A stretch of 37,828 bases of DNA from an uncultured Eubacteriales bacterium (GCA_934394585.1 CAKRQU010000019.1:1-37828), one strand, 5' to 3'; counted from the stretch's first letter, positions 1 to 7,815 are shown. Notes: generated by a model not told the origin, from the letters alone. Numbers and translations are program-made.

Positions 1-56
1 TTTTTCGTTGTTGTTCTGTTTTCAAAGACCGTTTCCGCCGTCCCTCTCCGAAACGG
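1..56 (-). promoter_or_regulatory. Transcript leader resembling an rRNA operon leader
   Basis: The minus strand downstream of the promoter reads into TCTTTGAAAACAGAACAAC close to the window edge. This resembles the CTTTGAAAACTGAACA stretch found before 16S rRNA in many Firmicutes. It also holds an imperfect inverted repeat, CCGTTTC with GAAACGG, at about 27-56. No rRNA is inside the window, so the assignment is inference from promoter quality and this motif. Confidence 0.4.
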
Positions 57-120
57 CTTGACCAGTATATCACACTTCTTTCCCCTTGTCAACCCTTTTT
101 CAAAAAGTTTTTTGAAAAAT
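57..120 (-). promoter_or_regulatory. Strong leftward promoter with UP-like element (rRNA type)
   Basis: On the minus strand TTGACA (87-92) is followed by a 17-base spacer and TATACT (64-69). Upstream of the -35, between it and the folD stop, lies a run of A and T tracts (about 95-120) that also forms an inverted repeat. Phased A/T tracts upstream of a near-perfect promoter are typical of rRNA promoters. Transcription would start near 57 and run off the left edge. The same A/T inverted repeat may help end folD transcription, but it has no GC stem. Confidence 0.7.
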
Positions 121-121
121 T

Positions 122-979
122 TTAAAATACTTTTGCCGACGCGGCTTCAATGGCGCTTTTTACCGTATGCTCCAGCAGCACAGCCGTGGTCACGGCGCCT
201 ACGCCGCCGGGCACCGGAGTCGCCGCCGCGACGATATTCTGCGCCGCGAAATAATCCACATCACCGCAGATACCGTTTTCATCGACATTTATGCCGACGT
301 CTATCACGATCTGCCCCTCGCGCAGGCATTCCGCGCCTATCATGCGCGCTTTTCCCGCGCACGCCGCGATTATATCCGCGCAGCGGCATTCCGCCGGCAG
401 ATCCGCCGTTTTTGTATGGCAGATTGTCACGGTGGCGTTCATGCCGAGCAGCAACATGGCGAGCGGCTTGCCCACGACATTGCTCCTGCCGACTATCGTC
501 ACCTTTTTGCCTGCCGTTTCCACATTGTATGCATGCAAAATCTCTGTCACAGCCTGCGCCGTGCAGGGGGCAAATGCATTTTTGTCCCCGCGGAAAACGC
601 CCGCCGCGCTCGCGTCGGTCATGCCGTCCACGTCCTTTTCCGGCGGGATGAGATTTCTCACGGCGTCCGCGTCGATTTTTTTCGGCAAAGGGCTGAAAAC
701 GAGAATGCCGTGCGTCGTCCTGTCGTCCGCCGCGGCTTTTACCGCGCTTTCCGTTTCCGCCTGCGTTGCTTTTGCGTCCAGCGCTTTTATTTCGACTTCC
801 GCGCCGACAGAGGCAAAACGTTTTATTATCGATCTTTCGTAAGCGATATCGTCCTCGCGCGCGCCCACGCGTATGATGGCGAGTTTTGGTTTTATTCCCA
901 TCGCCGCGAGCTCCGCAATTTTCGGCGCGAGCCGCTCGGTTATCATTTTTGCTACGGGTGCTCCCCTCAGTTCCGTCAT
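122..979 (-). CDS. folD: FolD-family methylenetetrahydrofolate dehydrogenase, variant active site
   Basis: FolD oxidises 5,10-methylene-THF to methenyl-THF with NAD(P) and usually also hydrolyses it to 10-formyl-THF, in the cytoplasm. The 285-residue product has normal length, the Rossmann motif GRSNVVGKP, the KDVDG aspartate motif and the C-terminal TPVPGGVG signature. The start is the ATG at 977-979, preceded by GGAAG; the open frame extends further upstream but that part looks non-coding. An ungapped comparison from memory with E. coli FolD places Tyr47 at the catalytic Tyr, but Ile51 where the catalytic Lys54 sits, and Phe95 where Gln98 of the GILVQLPLP motif sits. Those residues are needed for the cyclohydrolase step, so this enzyme may be dehydrogenase only. 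It lies 14 bases downstream of a cyclodeaminase-family gene, which could supply the missing step. Family assignment is firm; the loss of activity is inferred. Confidence 0.93.
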   Translation of the reverse strand: MTELRGAPVAKMITERLAPKIAELAAMGIKPKLAIIRVGAREDDIAYERSIIKRFASVGAEVEIKALDAKATQAETESAVKAAADDRTTHGILVFSPLPKKIDADAVRNLIPPEKDVDGMTDASAAGVFRGDKNAFAPCTAQAVTEILHAYNVETAGKKVTIVGRSNVVGKPLAMLLLGMNATVTICHTKTADLPAECRCADIIAACAGKARMIGAECLREGQIVIDVGINVDENGICGDVDYFAAQNIVAAATPVPGGVGAVTTAVLLEHTVKSAIEAASAKVF

Positions 980-993
980 GTTTTTTCTTCCTT

Positions 994-1596
994 TTATATA
1001 ATATCGTTTTTTACATTGGCATAAGTGCGGTCGCAAAGCCCGCATATATGCTCCGCGAGCGTTTTTGCTTCGGCATTCATTTTTTCCGCCTCGGCGCGGT
1101 CTTTCATCAGCTTCGTATTTATAAAAATATTCAGCACGGCGCTTTTTGCCGCCGCTTCGCATACGGCAGCCGCCACACCCGCGTCGCTTATCACGAGTCG
1201 GCTTCCTTTTTCGGAAAGCTCGGCTGCCGTTTCCGCCGCTTCGCCGCATTTTTGCAGAACATCGAGCGGCACTTTTGCCGCGGCTTTCAGCGCATTTTCC
1301 ATTATTTCATCTCTGCCCTCCGCATCTTTCGGCATGCCGTAAGCGCGAGAGAGCGGCAGAAAAGCTTTTTCATCCTCGGCGATGAGTAAATAAAAATCGT
1401 CCGCCAGAGCGCGCGATTTTTCCGCCAGACGTGAAATATCCGCCGCGTAGCATTCATATTTCTTTTTCCCGCTCGTGAGTGCGCACACCATCGACGAAAG
1501 TGCCGCAGAAAGCGCGCCGCAAAGCGCCGCCACTCCGCCGCCGCCGGGCGCGGGAGCGGATGAAGCGAGAGCATCTATAAATTCTTTCATTTCCAT
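994..1596 (-). CDS. fchA: Cyclodeaminase/cyclohydrolase family protein (FchA/FTCD_C type)
   Basis: This 200-residue protein belongs to the formiminotetrahydrofolate cyclodeaminase family, small all-helical enzymes acting on folate-bound one-carbon units. In purine-fermenting and acetogenic Clostridia the stand-alone member FchA is known as a methenyl-THF cyclohydrolase/cyclodeaminase. The N-terminus carries the family signature SSAPAPGGGGVAAL (about residues 12-25), followed by long Ala-rich helices. Start ATG 1594-1596 has AAGGA nine bases upstream; a second in-frame ATG lies two codons later. The gene is followed after 14 bases by folD, so both are probably co-transcribed. With no formiminotransferase domain attached and a FolD lacking cyclohydrolase residues beside it, methenyl-THF hydrolysis is the likeliest role. 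The gene symbol is by family, not proven orthology. Confidence 0.8.
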   Translation of the reverse strand: MEMKEFIDALASSAPAPGGGGVAALCGALSAALSSMVCALTSGKKKYECYAADISRLAEKSRALADDFYLLIAEDEKAFLPLSRAYGMPKDAEGRDEIMENALKAAAKVPLDVLQKCGEAAETAAELSEKGSRLVISDAGVAAAVCEAAAKSAVLNIFINTKLMKDRAEAEKMNAEAKTLAEHICGLCDRTYANVKNDII

Positions 1597-1620
1597 ATAT
1601 GTTTTTCCTTTTTATAAATA

Positions 1621-2433
1621 TTATCCGTTTTCCACGGAATGATAAAAATCCAGCGTTTTGAAGCCTCTTTCCAGATGGCAGAGCAGATATTTTTCGCATA
1701 CGGAAGCGAAATCATCCAGCACATCCGGCGCAAGCTCAAAAGCAAATATTCTTTCCGGTTTCGAATAAACCGCGTATCTCATCGCCGCAAAAACATCGGG
1801 CGAAACAGGCACTATGAGATGCGCGTCGAGATAAATCCCCTCCGCTTCGTTTTCGCGTTCGGCATAATGTTCAAGCTCGGAAGCGTTGCGACGAAAACAC
1901 TCCTCGCACCTGAATGTGCCGTCGGGAATATCTATATAATATACGGGAAATTTATAATTGCCGCAGCCGGCGCATCCGACAAGATCGGGCATAAAGCCCG
2001 CATAAGCGGCACTGCGCAGCTCGAAAACGGCTTTTATCTGCTTTAGCGGCTTTGCCGCCGAGCACACAGCCCACATACAGTTCAGCACGAGGCGCATCAG
2101 CTCGGGATGCTCGCGCTCTTCCGTCGCTTCATCCGCGGCGACCTCCGCGATATAGCTCGCGAGGGCAAGCCCCGGAAGCGTGGCGCGCACATTGTAAAAG
2201 CTCTCTATCAGATTGCATTCGCGTATATAATATTTGTCGCTCGATTTTATCAGTATAAATTCCGTATAGCAGAAAAGCTGAGTGGCTACGAAAAGATCGC
2301 TTTTCAGCCTTCGCGCGCCTCTGCCGAAAACGGAAATCCTGCCGCGCTTGGCAGTGAGCACGGTCATCATTTTATCCGCCTCGCCGAAAGGCGTTTCGCG
2401 CAGTATTATGCCCGAAATTTTTATCGGCTGCAA
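1621..2433 (-). CDS. recO: DNA repair protein RecO
   Basis: RecO works with RecF and RecR to load RecA on SSB-coated DNA during gap repair. The 270-residue product has the N-terminal OB-fold region (residues 1-80, with the typical opening GIILRETPFGEADKMMTVLT), a helical middle, and a zinc finger with Cys154, Cys157, Cys176 and Cys179. The start codon is TTG at 2431-2433. GAGGAGG lies nine bases before it. The ATG five bases upstream is in another frame that stops after five codons, so it is not the start. RecO normally directly follows era in Firmicutes; here an EamA-type gene is inserted between them. A 24-base gap separates it from the downstream cyclodeaminase gene, so the cluster is probably one transcript. 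Confidence 0.93.
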   Translation of the reverse strand: MQPIKISGIILRETPFGEADKMMTVLTAKRGRISVFGRGARRLKSDLFVATQLFCYTEFILIKSSDKYYIRECNLIESFYNVRATLPGLALASYIAEVAADEATEEREHPELMRLVLNCMWAVCSAAKPLKQIKAVFELRSAAYAGFMPDLVGCAGCGNYKFPVYYIDIPDGTFRCEECFRRNASELEHYAERENEAEGIYLDAHLIVPVSPDVFAAMRYAVYSKPERIFAFELAPDVLDDFASVCEKYLLCHLERGFKTLDFYHSVENG

Positions 2434-2480
2434 GCCATCTCGCCTCCTCTTTTCAGAATTCCTTTTTATGAAATCGGTGT

Positions 2481-2894
2481 TTACAGAACCATCAGCAATG
2501 TTCCGGCACCGATAAGTATACAGCCTATCAGAGATTTTACCGTAAACTGCTCATGTAAAAAGACAAATGCAAGCACCAATGTGATAACAACGCTCAGCTT
2601 ATCTATCGGGACAACCTTTGAAGCTTCTCCGATTTGTAACGCACGATAGTAGCACAGCCATGAGGCGCCCGTCGCCAAACCCGAAAGAATCAGAAAAATC
2701 CAGCTTTTTCTGCCAATACTGCCAATGCCGCTCTGAGCATTGGTGATGAATACCATCAGCCATGACATGGCAAGAACAACCGCCGTTCTGATAGCTGTCG
2801 CAAGATTGGAATTAACGCCGTCGATGCCAACCTTTGCCAGTATTGATGTGAGTGCCGCAAACACAGCGGAAAGCAGCGCAAATATAAGCCACAT
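2481..2894 (-). CDS. EamA/DMT-superfamily small membrane transporter
   Basis: The product is a 137-residue, very hydrophobic protein with about five predicted membrane helices, matching one EamA (drug/metabolite transporter) unit; such half-size members act as dimers. A conserved-looking stretch around CYYRALQIGEASKVVPIDKLS and a final helix ending in a glycine-rich segment fit the family. Substrate cannot be inferred. I choose the ATG at 2892-2894 because GGAGG lies eight bases before it; an ATG five codons earlier overlaps that ribosome binding site. The gene sits between era and recO, a place normally without a transporter, and its codon use looks less GC-rich at third positions than its neighbours, which suggests later insertion. 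Orientation matches the cluster, so it can be read from the same message. Confidence 0.85.
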   Translation of the reverse strand: MWLIFALLSAVFAALTSILAKVGIDGVNSNLATAIRTAVVLAMSWLMVFITNAQSGIGSIGRKSWIFLILSGLATGASWLCYYRALQIGEASKVVPIDKLSVVITLVLAFVFLHEQFTVKSLIGCILIGAGTLLMVL

Positions 2895-2955
2895 AAAAAC
2901 GCCCTCCATGAAGTTTCCGTTATATTTTTCTTGGAATCACCATGTGCCGCGGCGA

Positions 2956-3840
2956 TCAGTCCCTGTAGCCGAAACCGGAAACAAGCGCCGCCTTGTCGCG
3001 CCAGTTTTCCTTTACTTTCACCCACAGATTGAGATATACTTTTTCTCCGAAAAAGCTTTCGAGATCCGTGCGTGCGCGGGAGCCTATCAGCTTCAGCTTT
3101 TCGCCGTTTTTACCGATGATTATCGGCTTATGCGAAGCGCGCTCGCAATAAATTTCGGCGCGTATATTCAGCATGCCCTTTTCCTCGCGGAATTCCTCTA
3201 TAGCCACAGCCACGCCGTGCGGTATTTCATCGCTCAGGGTGAGAAGCGCTTTTTCGCGTATTATTTCGGAGGCGATGACGCGCTCGGGCTGATCCGTTAT
3301 CATATCGTCGGGGAAGAAATGCGGACCCTCCTGCGCGAATTTTGCTATCTCTTCCATGATGATATCCGTATTTTCGCCGTTTTTCGCGCTTATCGGCACG
3401 ACGGCTGCAAAATCATAAGCCTCGGAAAAGCGCAGTATCGTATCGCCTATCTCGCGCGCATTGCTTTTGTCCGTTTTGTTTACTATCAGCAGTGCGGGGA
3501 CGTGCATCACGGTAAATTTTTTCATCAGTTCGCGCTCCGTATTGCCTATTTTATCGCCCGCTTCCACGAGGAAAAGTATTATATCCACCTCGCCTGCGGC
3601 TTCGCCTGCTTTTTCCATCATATAGTCGCCGAGCTTTGTTCTCGGCTTGTGTATGCCGGGCGTATCTATGAAAACATACTGCGTTTCGCCTTTTGTGAGT
3701 ATGCCCGTTATTTTCGTGCGGGTGGTCTGCGGTTTGCTCGAAACTATGGATATTTTCTCGCCGAGCAGGGCATTGAGCAGTGTGCTTTTGCCTACATTGG
3801 GGCGACCTATTATCGCCGCAAAAAGATTTTTTGTTTCCAT
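2956..3840 (-). CDS. era: GTPase Era
   Basis: Era is an essential GTPase that binds the 3' end of 16S rRNA and assists 30S subunit maturation. The 294-residue protein has G1 GRPNVGKS (residues 12-19), the switch region with SKPQTTRTKI, G3 DTPG, and G4 NKTD, followed by a C-terminal KH RNA-binding domain (about 205-290) that includes the GKNGEKLK turn. Length is normal. The start ATG 3838-3840 directly follows the ybeY stop, and its ribosome binding site GGAGGAG lies inside the ybeY tail, so translation is probably coupled. Pairing with ybeY, another 16S rRNA maturation factor, is conserved in Firmicutes. Confidence 0.97.
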   Translation of the reverse strand: METKNLFAAIIGRPNVGKSTLLNALLGEKISIVSSKPQTTRTKITGILTKGETQYVFIDTPGIHKPRTKLGDYMMEKAGEAAGEVDIILFLVEAGDKIGNTERELMKKFTVMHVPALLIVNKTDKSNAREIGDTILRFSEAYDFAAVVPISAKNGENTDIIMEEIAKFAQEGPHFFPDDMITDQPERVIASEIIREKALLTLSDEIPHGVAVAIEEFREEKGMLNIRAEIYCERASHKPIIIGKNGEKLKLIGSRARTDLESFFGEKVYLNLWVKVKENWRDKAALVSGFGYRD

Positions 3841-4341
3841 TTATTTTTTCTCCTCCGGCTTTGCCGTATTTCTGAAAAGTCCCTCTTTTGCGAGTATCGC
3901 CTCGCATGTATCGTTCATATATTTTTCGTCCTCTTCGCTCACCTCGTGGTCATATCCGAGCAGGTGAAGCATGGAATGAACGGTGAGAAACGCCGTTTCT
4001 CTTTCTATGCTGTGTCCGTATTCCGCCGCCTGCCGCGCCGCCGTTTCCGCGGAGATGACTATATCGCCCAGCGCAGCCACGCCGTCTATTATGTCCTCCG
4101 CCTCCGGCTCGCCGTTTGTCAGCGGGAAGGAAAGCACATCGGTGGGCTTGTCCTTGCCGCGGTATTCACGGTTCATTTCATGGATTTCATCGTCGGTCAC
4201 GAATGTGACGGAAATTTCCGCGCCGTAGGGGAATTTTTCGTTTTCCAGCGTGCGTTTTATCACGCTGCGTATTATTTTTTTCATATCGGCGGATGCGGCG
4301 GAAACACCCTCGCCGCTGCCGAAATAAACTCTGTTTCTCAT
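3841..4341 (-). CDS. ybeY: Endoribonuclease YbeY
   Basis: YbeY is a zinc-dependent endoribonuclease involved in 16S rRNA 3'-end processing and ribosome quality control. The 166-residue product carries the zinc site HSMLHLLGYDH with His122, His126 and His132, and the upstream PTDVLSFPL motif (about residues 66-74). The start codon overlaps the stop of phoH as ATGA (4338-4341), a sign of coupled translation, and the next gene era starts immediately after its stop. In Bacillus a diacylglycerol kinase and a cytidine deaminase gene usually lie between ybeY and era; both are missing here. Confidence 0.96.
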   Translation of the reverse strand: MRNRVYFGSGEGVSAASADMKKIIRSVIKRTLENEKFPYGAEISVTFVTDDEIHEMNREYRGKDKPTDVLSFPLTNGEPEAEDIIDGVAALGDIVISAETAARQAAEYGHSIERETAFLTVHSMLHLLGYDHEVSEEDEKYMNDTCEAILAKEGLFRNTAKPEEKK

Positions 4342-5351
4342 TTTGTGTCCTTCCCTTTTATACGGTATTTCTCGCGCTTTTCGCGCTTGTCTTTGTCGTA
4401 TTTTTCGTATGCGAGGATTATTTTCTGCACGAGCCTGTGACGCACCACATCGCGCTCGGTCAGCCGCTGTATAGCGATATCCTCTATGCCGTCCAGAATT
4501 TTCACGGCTTCTGCGAGTCCGCTCTTTTTCCCGTCGGGCAGGTCTGTCTGCGTCAGATCTCCCGTCACCACCGCTTTGGAATTGAAACCGAGGCGCGTGA
4601 GAAACATTTTCATCTGCTCGGGCGTGGTATTCTGCGCCTCGTCGAGAATGATGAAGCTGTCGTCCAGCGTTCTTCCGCGCATATAGGCGAGAGGGGCTAT
4701 TTCTATCGCGCCGCGCTCGATATATTTCTGATACGCTTCGCCGAACATTTCATAGAGCGCATCGTGCAGGGGGCGCAGATAGGGATCTATTTTCGTTTGC
4801 AGATCTCCGGGGAGAAAGCCGAGTTTTTCTCCCGCTTCCACAGCGGGGCGCGTCAGGATAATGCGCGAAAATTCCTTATTTCGCAGAGCCGCGCTCGCCA
4901 CAGCCACGGCGAGAAAAGTTTTGCCCGTGCCCGCGGGACCCACACCCATCACGATGGTATTTTTCTTTATCGCGTCGATGTATTTTTTCTGTCCCACCGT
5001 CTTTGCGCGTATGGGTTTACCCTTTGTCGTGACGCATACGCAGTCGGAATCGAATTTTTCCGGCTCCTCGCCGCCTTTTATCAGACCGGCTATATATTCC
5101 GTATTCTGCTCGCCTATCTCAGTGCCCATTTTCGCCATACCGATGAGATTTTCCAGCGTTTTTGCGGCAAGGCGCACATTTTCCGCATCTTCCCCGCAAA
5201 CGGTTATGCGGTCACCCGCCGTCGTTTCGCTCATCCTGTTTATGAGAGAAACGGAAAACGTTTTTTCTATTATCCGTGCATTCTTATCGAAATTTCCGAA
5301 TATTGCCGCCGTTTCCTCGGCGCTTTCCGTAGTAACGCTTTTTTCGTACAT
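4338..5351 (-). CDS. phoH: PhoH family ATPase
   Basis: PhoH-like proteins are cytoplasmic P-loop ATPases related to the core of superfamily I helicases, associated with RNA metabolism. The 337-residue product has an N-terminal KH-like region (about residues 10-110), a Walker A GPAGTGKT at about 138-145, the following helix, and Walker B FIILDEAQN. It ends with a Lys/Arg-rich tail. The start ATG follows AAGGAG by five bases. Its stop overlaps the start of ybeY by four bases. In many Firmicutes a PgpH/YqfF c-di-AMP phosphodiesterase gene sits between phoH and ybeY; it is absent here. The gene is cotranscribed with the sporulation pair yqfC-yqfD by spacing (24 bases). Confidence 0.95.
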   Translation of the reverse strand: MYEKSVTTESAEETAAIFGNFDKNARIIEKTFSVSLINRMSETTAGDRITVCGEDAENVRLAAKTLENLIGMAKMGTEIGEQNTEYIAGLIKGGEEPEKFDSDCVCVTTKGKPIRAKTVGQKKYIDAIKKNTIVMGVGPAGTGKTFLAVAVASAALRNKEFSRIILTRPAVEAGEKLGFLPGDLQTKIDPYLRPLHDALYEMFGEAYQKYIERGAIEIAPLAYMRGRTLDDSFIILDEAQNTTPEQMKMFLTRLGFNSKAVVTGDLTQTDLPDGKKSGLAEAVKILDGIEDIAIQRLTERDVVRHRLVQKIILAYEKYDKDKREKREKYRIKGKDTK

Positions 5352-5375
5352 TTTTTCTCCTTAAATCCAAAGCGG

Positions 5376-6530
5376 TCATCCGCTTATTTTTATTTCCTTT
5401 GCTATATCGATGATACATTCCACCTGCTCGCGCATGGTGAGATATTCCTCGCCGAAATCTATTTCCGTATGCCGCGAGAGAATTTCCGCATTGTCCAGCT
5501 CCGTTTCGCTTTGCAGATTTATCTGCCTGTATGCCTCGCGCAGGCATTCCGCCTGCGTGCGCGTCGTTTCTTTCGTATCGTAAAAAACATATTGCTTTTC
5601 ATTTAAGAAAAACGGGAGCTGCACGCCGAAAAGCTCCGCGCGCGTTGTTTTTTCTATTATATCATAAATATCCGAGGAAATTCTATCGTTTTTGAAAACT
5701 TTTATGTTTTTTGAAAAAAATTTCAGGTTTTTTTCCGCCGCCACGGTGTTTTTGCGTATTTTCCTGTTGTATGTGACGGGGATTTTCGTTTCGTATTCCA
5801 GCGTCACCCTGCCGTAAACGCTGCCGCGTGCCCGCACGAGCCTGTAGCCTATCGCCTGCGAATCTATTATTCCCGAAACAAGCAGGTCGCCTTTGTGAAC
5901 TATCTGTCCGCCCTTCACCACGGTGGCACCGCCTTTCACATCGAGCAATTCTATCTGCGCGTCGTAGGCGGAAACGAGATTTGAGGGCGGCGTTACGGCT
6001 TCAATCATGTCTTTGCCCGTGCGTTCGTGCAGGTCTATCACGGCGACGGTGCCGCGCATATTTATTTTGAACCATGAAAAACGCCCGTCCTCCATGGTTA
6101 TCTCGAGCGCGAGGCGCTCCTTATCCGTATCGGGAATATACGTGCCTATGCAAAATCCGCGCCGCGCTAGCAGTGATATTATCTCGTCCTCCGGTACATT
6201 TTCCGCGCCGACCACGCGGATATCCCACACAAAAAGCGTGGAAAGATATATCAGCACCGCGGCGAGAATCGCGCCGACTGCGAGCCCGGCCCTTTTTCTG
6301 TAGCGGAAAAGCGTATGCAAAAGCGACCTGCGGCGTATTTTTTCGCAGAGCCGCCCGAGTTTTTCCTCCGCGGGAAATTTATACGGCACGCAGAAACGCA
6401 CGTTTTCACCGTCGTTTTCCGTGCGTGTAAAAGGGATTTTTTCACGCACGAGAAGAGAAAGCGCCGCCGCGGCGTTTTCTTTTTGCACCGTTATCTCGCA
6501 GTAGCCTTTTATATATCGCAGAAATTTCAC
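5376..6530 (-). CDS. yqfD: Sporulation protein YqfD
   Basis: YqfD is a membrane protein of the mother-cell sporulation programme in Bacillus; its biochemical role is not settled. This 384-residue product is close to the Bacillus length. It has a cytoplasmic N-terminal domain (1-90) beginning MKFLRYIKGYCEI, one membrane helix at about residues 90-110, then an external domain resembling POTRA-like repeats of SpoIID/FtsQ type. The start codon is GTG (6528-6530), overlapping the yqfC stop as GTGA, with GGAGG six bases upstream, so translation is coupled. Presence of yqfC-yqfD supports a spore-forming lineage, though the pair also survives in some non-sporulating Clostridia. Confidence 0.92.
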   Translation of the reverse strand: MKFLRYIKGYCEITVQKENAAAALSLLVREKIPFTRTENDGENVRFCVPYKFPAEEKLGRLCEKIRRRSLLHTLFRYRKRAGLAVGAILAAVLIYLSTLFVWDIRVVGAENVPEDEIISLLARRGFCIGTYIPDTDKERLALEITMEDGRFSWFKINMRGTVAVIDLHERTGKDMIEAVTPPSNLVSAYDAQIELLDVKGGATVVKGGQIVHKGDLLVSGIIDSQAIGYRLVRARGSVYGRVTLEYETKIPVTYNRKIRKNTVAAEKNLKFFSKNIKVFKNDRISSDIYDIIEKTTRAELFGVQLPFFLNEKQYVFYDTKETTRTQAECLREAYRQINLQSETELDNAEILSRHTEIDFGEEYLTMREQVECIIDIAKEIKISG

Positions 6531-6787
6531 TTTGCGCCTCCTTTTTCAAAATGTATCGAACGTATGCATCCCTCTATCATCAGTTTTCCCTCGCCCGCAA
6601 AGCAGAGCGTGATGCCGCATCCGCAGATTATTATATCGTCCGCGCGCGTGCATATCCTCACGCTTTCGCAGGAATAACCCGCTATTCCCACGCATCCGCA
6701 TATCAGCAGGCGCGAATTTTCCACCATTTCCATATTGTATTTTCCCGTTATCTGAATTTCCCGTGCAAAAGAAAAGATTTTTTTCAT
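6527..6787 (-). CDS. yqfC: Sporulation protein YqfC (YabP/YqfC family)
   Basis: This is an 86-residue protein of the YabP/YqfC family, small beta-rich proteins made in the mother cell during sporulation. Visible family features are the ENSRLLICGCVGI segment (about residues 23-35) and alternating hydrophobic strands through IRSIHF near the end. It is Cys-rich for its size (six Cys). It is the first gene of the minus-strand cluster; its start is the ATG at 6785-6787 with AAGGA upstream. The yqfC-yqfD-phoH order is the usual Firmicutes arrangement, which makes the assignment firm despite the short length. Confidence 0.88.
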   Translation of the reverse strand: MKKIFSFAREIQITGKYNMEMVENSRLLICGCVGIAGYSCESVRICTRADDIIICGCGITLCFAGEGKLMIEGCIRSIHFEKGGAK

Positions 6788-6810
6788 AAAACCGTCCTTT
6801 CCGAAATAAA

Positions 6811-6838
6811 TTTATATCACGTATTTATTTTATTGCAA
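6811..6838 (-). promoter_or_regulatory. Putative promoter of the yqfC-folD cluster
   Basis: On the minus strand TTGCAA (6833-6838), a 16-base spacer and TATAAA (6811-6816) lie 24 bases before the yqfC start. I see no clear sporulation sigma-E boxes. The gap to the divergent ylbJ-like gene is only 64 bases, so opposing promoters must overlap here. Confidence 0.45.
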
Positions 6839-6851
6839 TGGGCGTGATATA

Positions 6852-7769
6852 ATGACGAAAAAACGCATATTTCTCTTTGCGGCATCGGCTTTCTGCCTTT
6901 TTATGCTTGTATGCGCCGTGGTTTTCCCGCGGGAAACGGCGCAGAGCGTGAAAAATTCGCTGCTTCTCTGCTCGCGCTCCATAGTGCCTTCGCTTTTTGT
7001 TTTTTCGGCGCTGGCGGCGCTTTTTGCGCGGCTCGGCATCTTTTCGCGCGCGGGAAAAGCCGCACGGGCGGCGGGAATATCGCCCGCCGTTTTTTCCGTG
7101 GCTCTCTGCGGCATATTCTGCGGCTTTCCCACGAGCGCCGTCGTTGCCGCCGAAATGTATCGCAAAGGCGAAGCCGATGCCGATGAGATGCGCGCCGTGC
7201 TTCCTTTCTGCAGCAATGCGGGCATGGCTTTCGTCGTCGGCGCGGTGGGCGGCGGCATGCTCGGGAGCACGCGGGCGGGATATGCGCTTTTTGCCGCGCA
7301 GAGCCTGCTTTCCATTGTATTTATCCTGCTTTTTTCGCGCGGAAAAAGCCATGATGAAATTTTCGTTTCCTCAGCACGCGAAAGCTTCCCGCGGGCGCTC
7401 ACGGCTTCCGTTTCCGCCGCAGGCGCGGCGATGATAAACGTATGCGCCTTTATCGTTTTCTTCGGTGCGGCGGCGGATATGATATGCCTCGTCTGCCCCG
7501 CGCTTCCCGATTTTGTTTGCGCGCTCCTCTGCTCTTTTCTCGAAATAAGCCGCGGATGCTCGGAATTTGCCGCGGCGGACATTCCCTCTGCCGTGCGCGG
7601 CGTATGCGTGGCATGGTCGCTCGGCTTTTCGGGCATATCAGTCGCCTGTCAGATAGCCGACCGCGCCGGCGACGTTTCGGTGCGGCTTTTGCCGTATCTG
7701 GCAAAAAAGCTGGTTTTCGGGCTTTCCATGGCGGCGCTTTACGCGATTTTCGCACTTTTTGCAGTATGA
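6852..7769 (+). CDS. ylbJ: YlbJ-like sporulation/nucleoside-recognition (GATE) membrane protein
   Basis: The 305-residue product is an integral membrane protein with about eight hydrophobic helices. The segment CSRSIVPSLFVFSALAAL (about residues 40-57), the motif GIFCGFPTSA, and the SNAGMAFVVGAVGGGMLGS loop match the nucleoside recognition/GATE fold found in YlbJ and in spore maturation proteins SpmA/SpmB. YlbJ is needed for spore cortex formation in Bacillus; the transported or sensed molecule is unknown. The gene lies back to back with the sporulation pair yqfC-yqfD, which agrees with a sporulation role. The start ATG has no good ribosome binding site: only a weak GGG upstream, and a TATAAT overlaps the start codon itself, so the start is less sure than the family. 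Confidence 0.8.
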   Translation: MTKKRIFLFAASAFCLFMLVCAVVFPRETAQSVKNSLLLCSRSIVPSLFVFSALAALFARLGIFSRAGKAARAAGISPAVFSVALCGIFCGFPTSAVVAAEMYRKGEADADEMRAVLPFCSNAGMAFVVGAVGGGMLGSTRAGYALFAAQSLLSIVFILLFSRGKSHDEIFVSSARESFPRALTASVSAAGAAMINVCAFIVFFGAAADMICLVCPALPDFVCALLCSFLEISRGCSEFAAADIPSAVRGVCVAWSLGFSGISVACQIADRAGDVSVRLLPYLAKKLVFGLSMAALYAIFALFAV

Positions 7770-7786
7770 AAATTTACATAAAACTA

Positions 7787-7815
7787 TGGAAATATTATTT
7801 TATATGTGTTATACT
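7787..7815 (+). promoter_or_regulatory. Putative promoter for the small Cys-rich gene and mutS2
   Basis: TGGAAA (7787-7792), a 17-base spacer and TATACT (7810-7815) precede the gene at 7845. The surroundings are AT-rich, in contrast with the flanking genes. mutS2 follows 14 bases after that gene, so both would be served, possibly with the rhamnose genes beyond. Confidence 0.5.

Noticed and set aside
58..651. Plus-strand frames over the first kilobase
   Set aside because: They are shadows of folD on the other strand, with Arg/Pro/Ser-rich translations and no domain.
980..1249. Ninety-codon upstream extension of folD
   Set aside because: It overlaps the cyclodeaminase gene out of frame, is Arg/Lys-rich, and the internal ATG at 979 has its own ribosome binding site and matches the usual FolD N-terminus.
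2740..4440. 566-codon open frame on the plus strand opposite the EamA gene, era and ybeY
   Set aside because: It is antisense to well-identified genes, and its translation has no family features and an implausible His/Tyr/Phe-rich composition.
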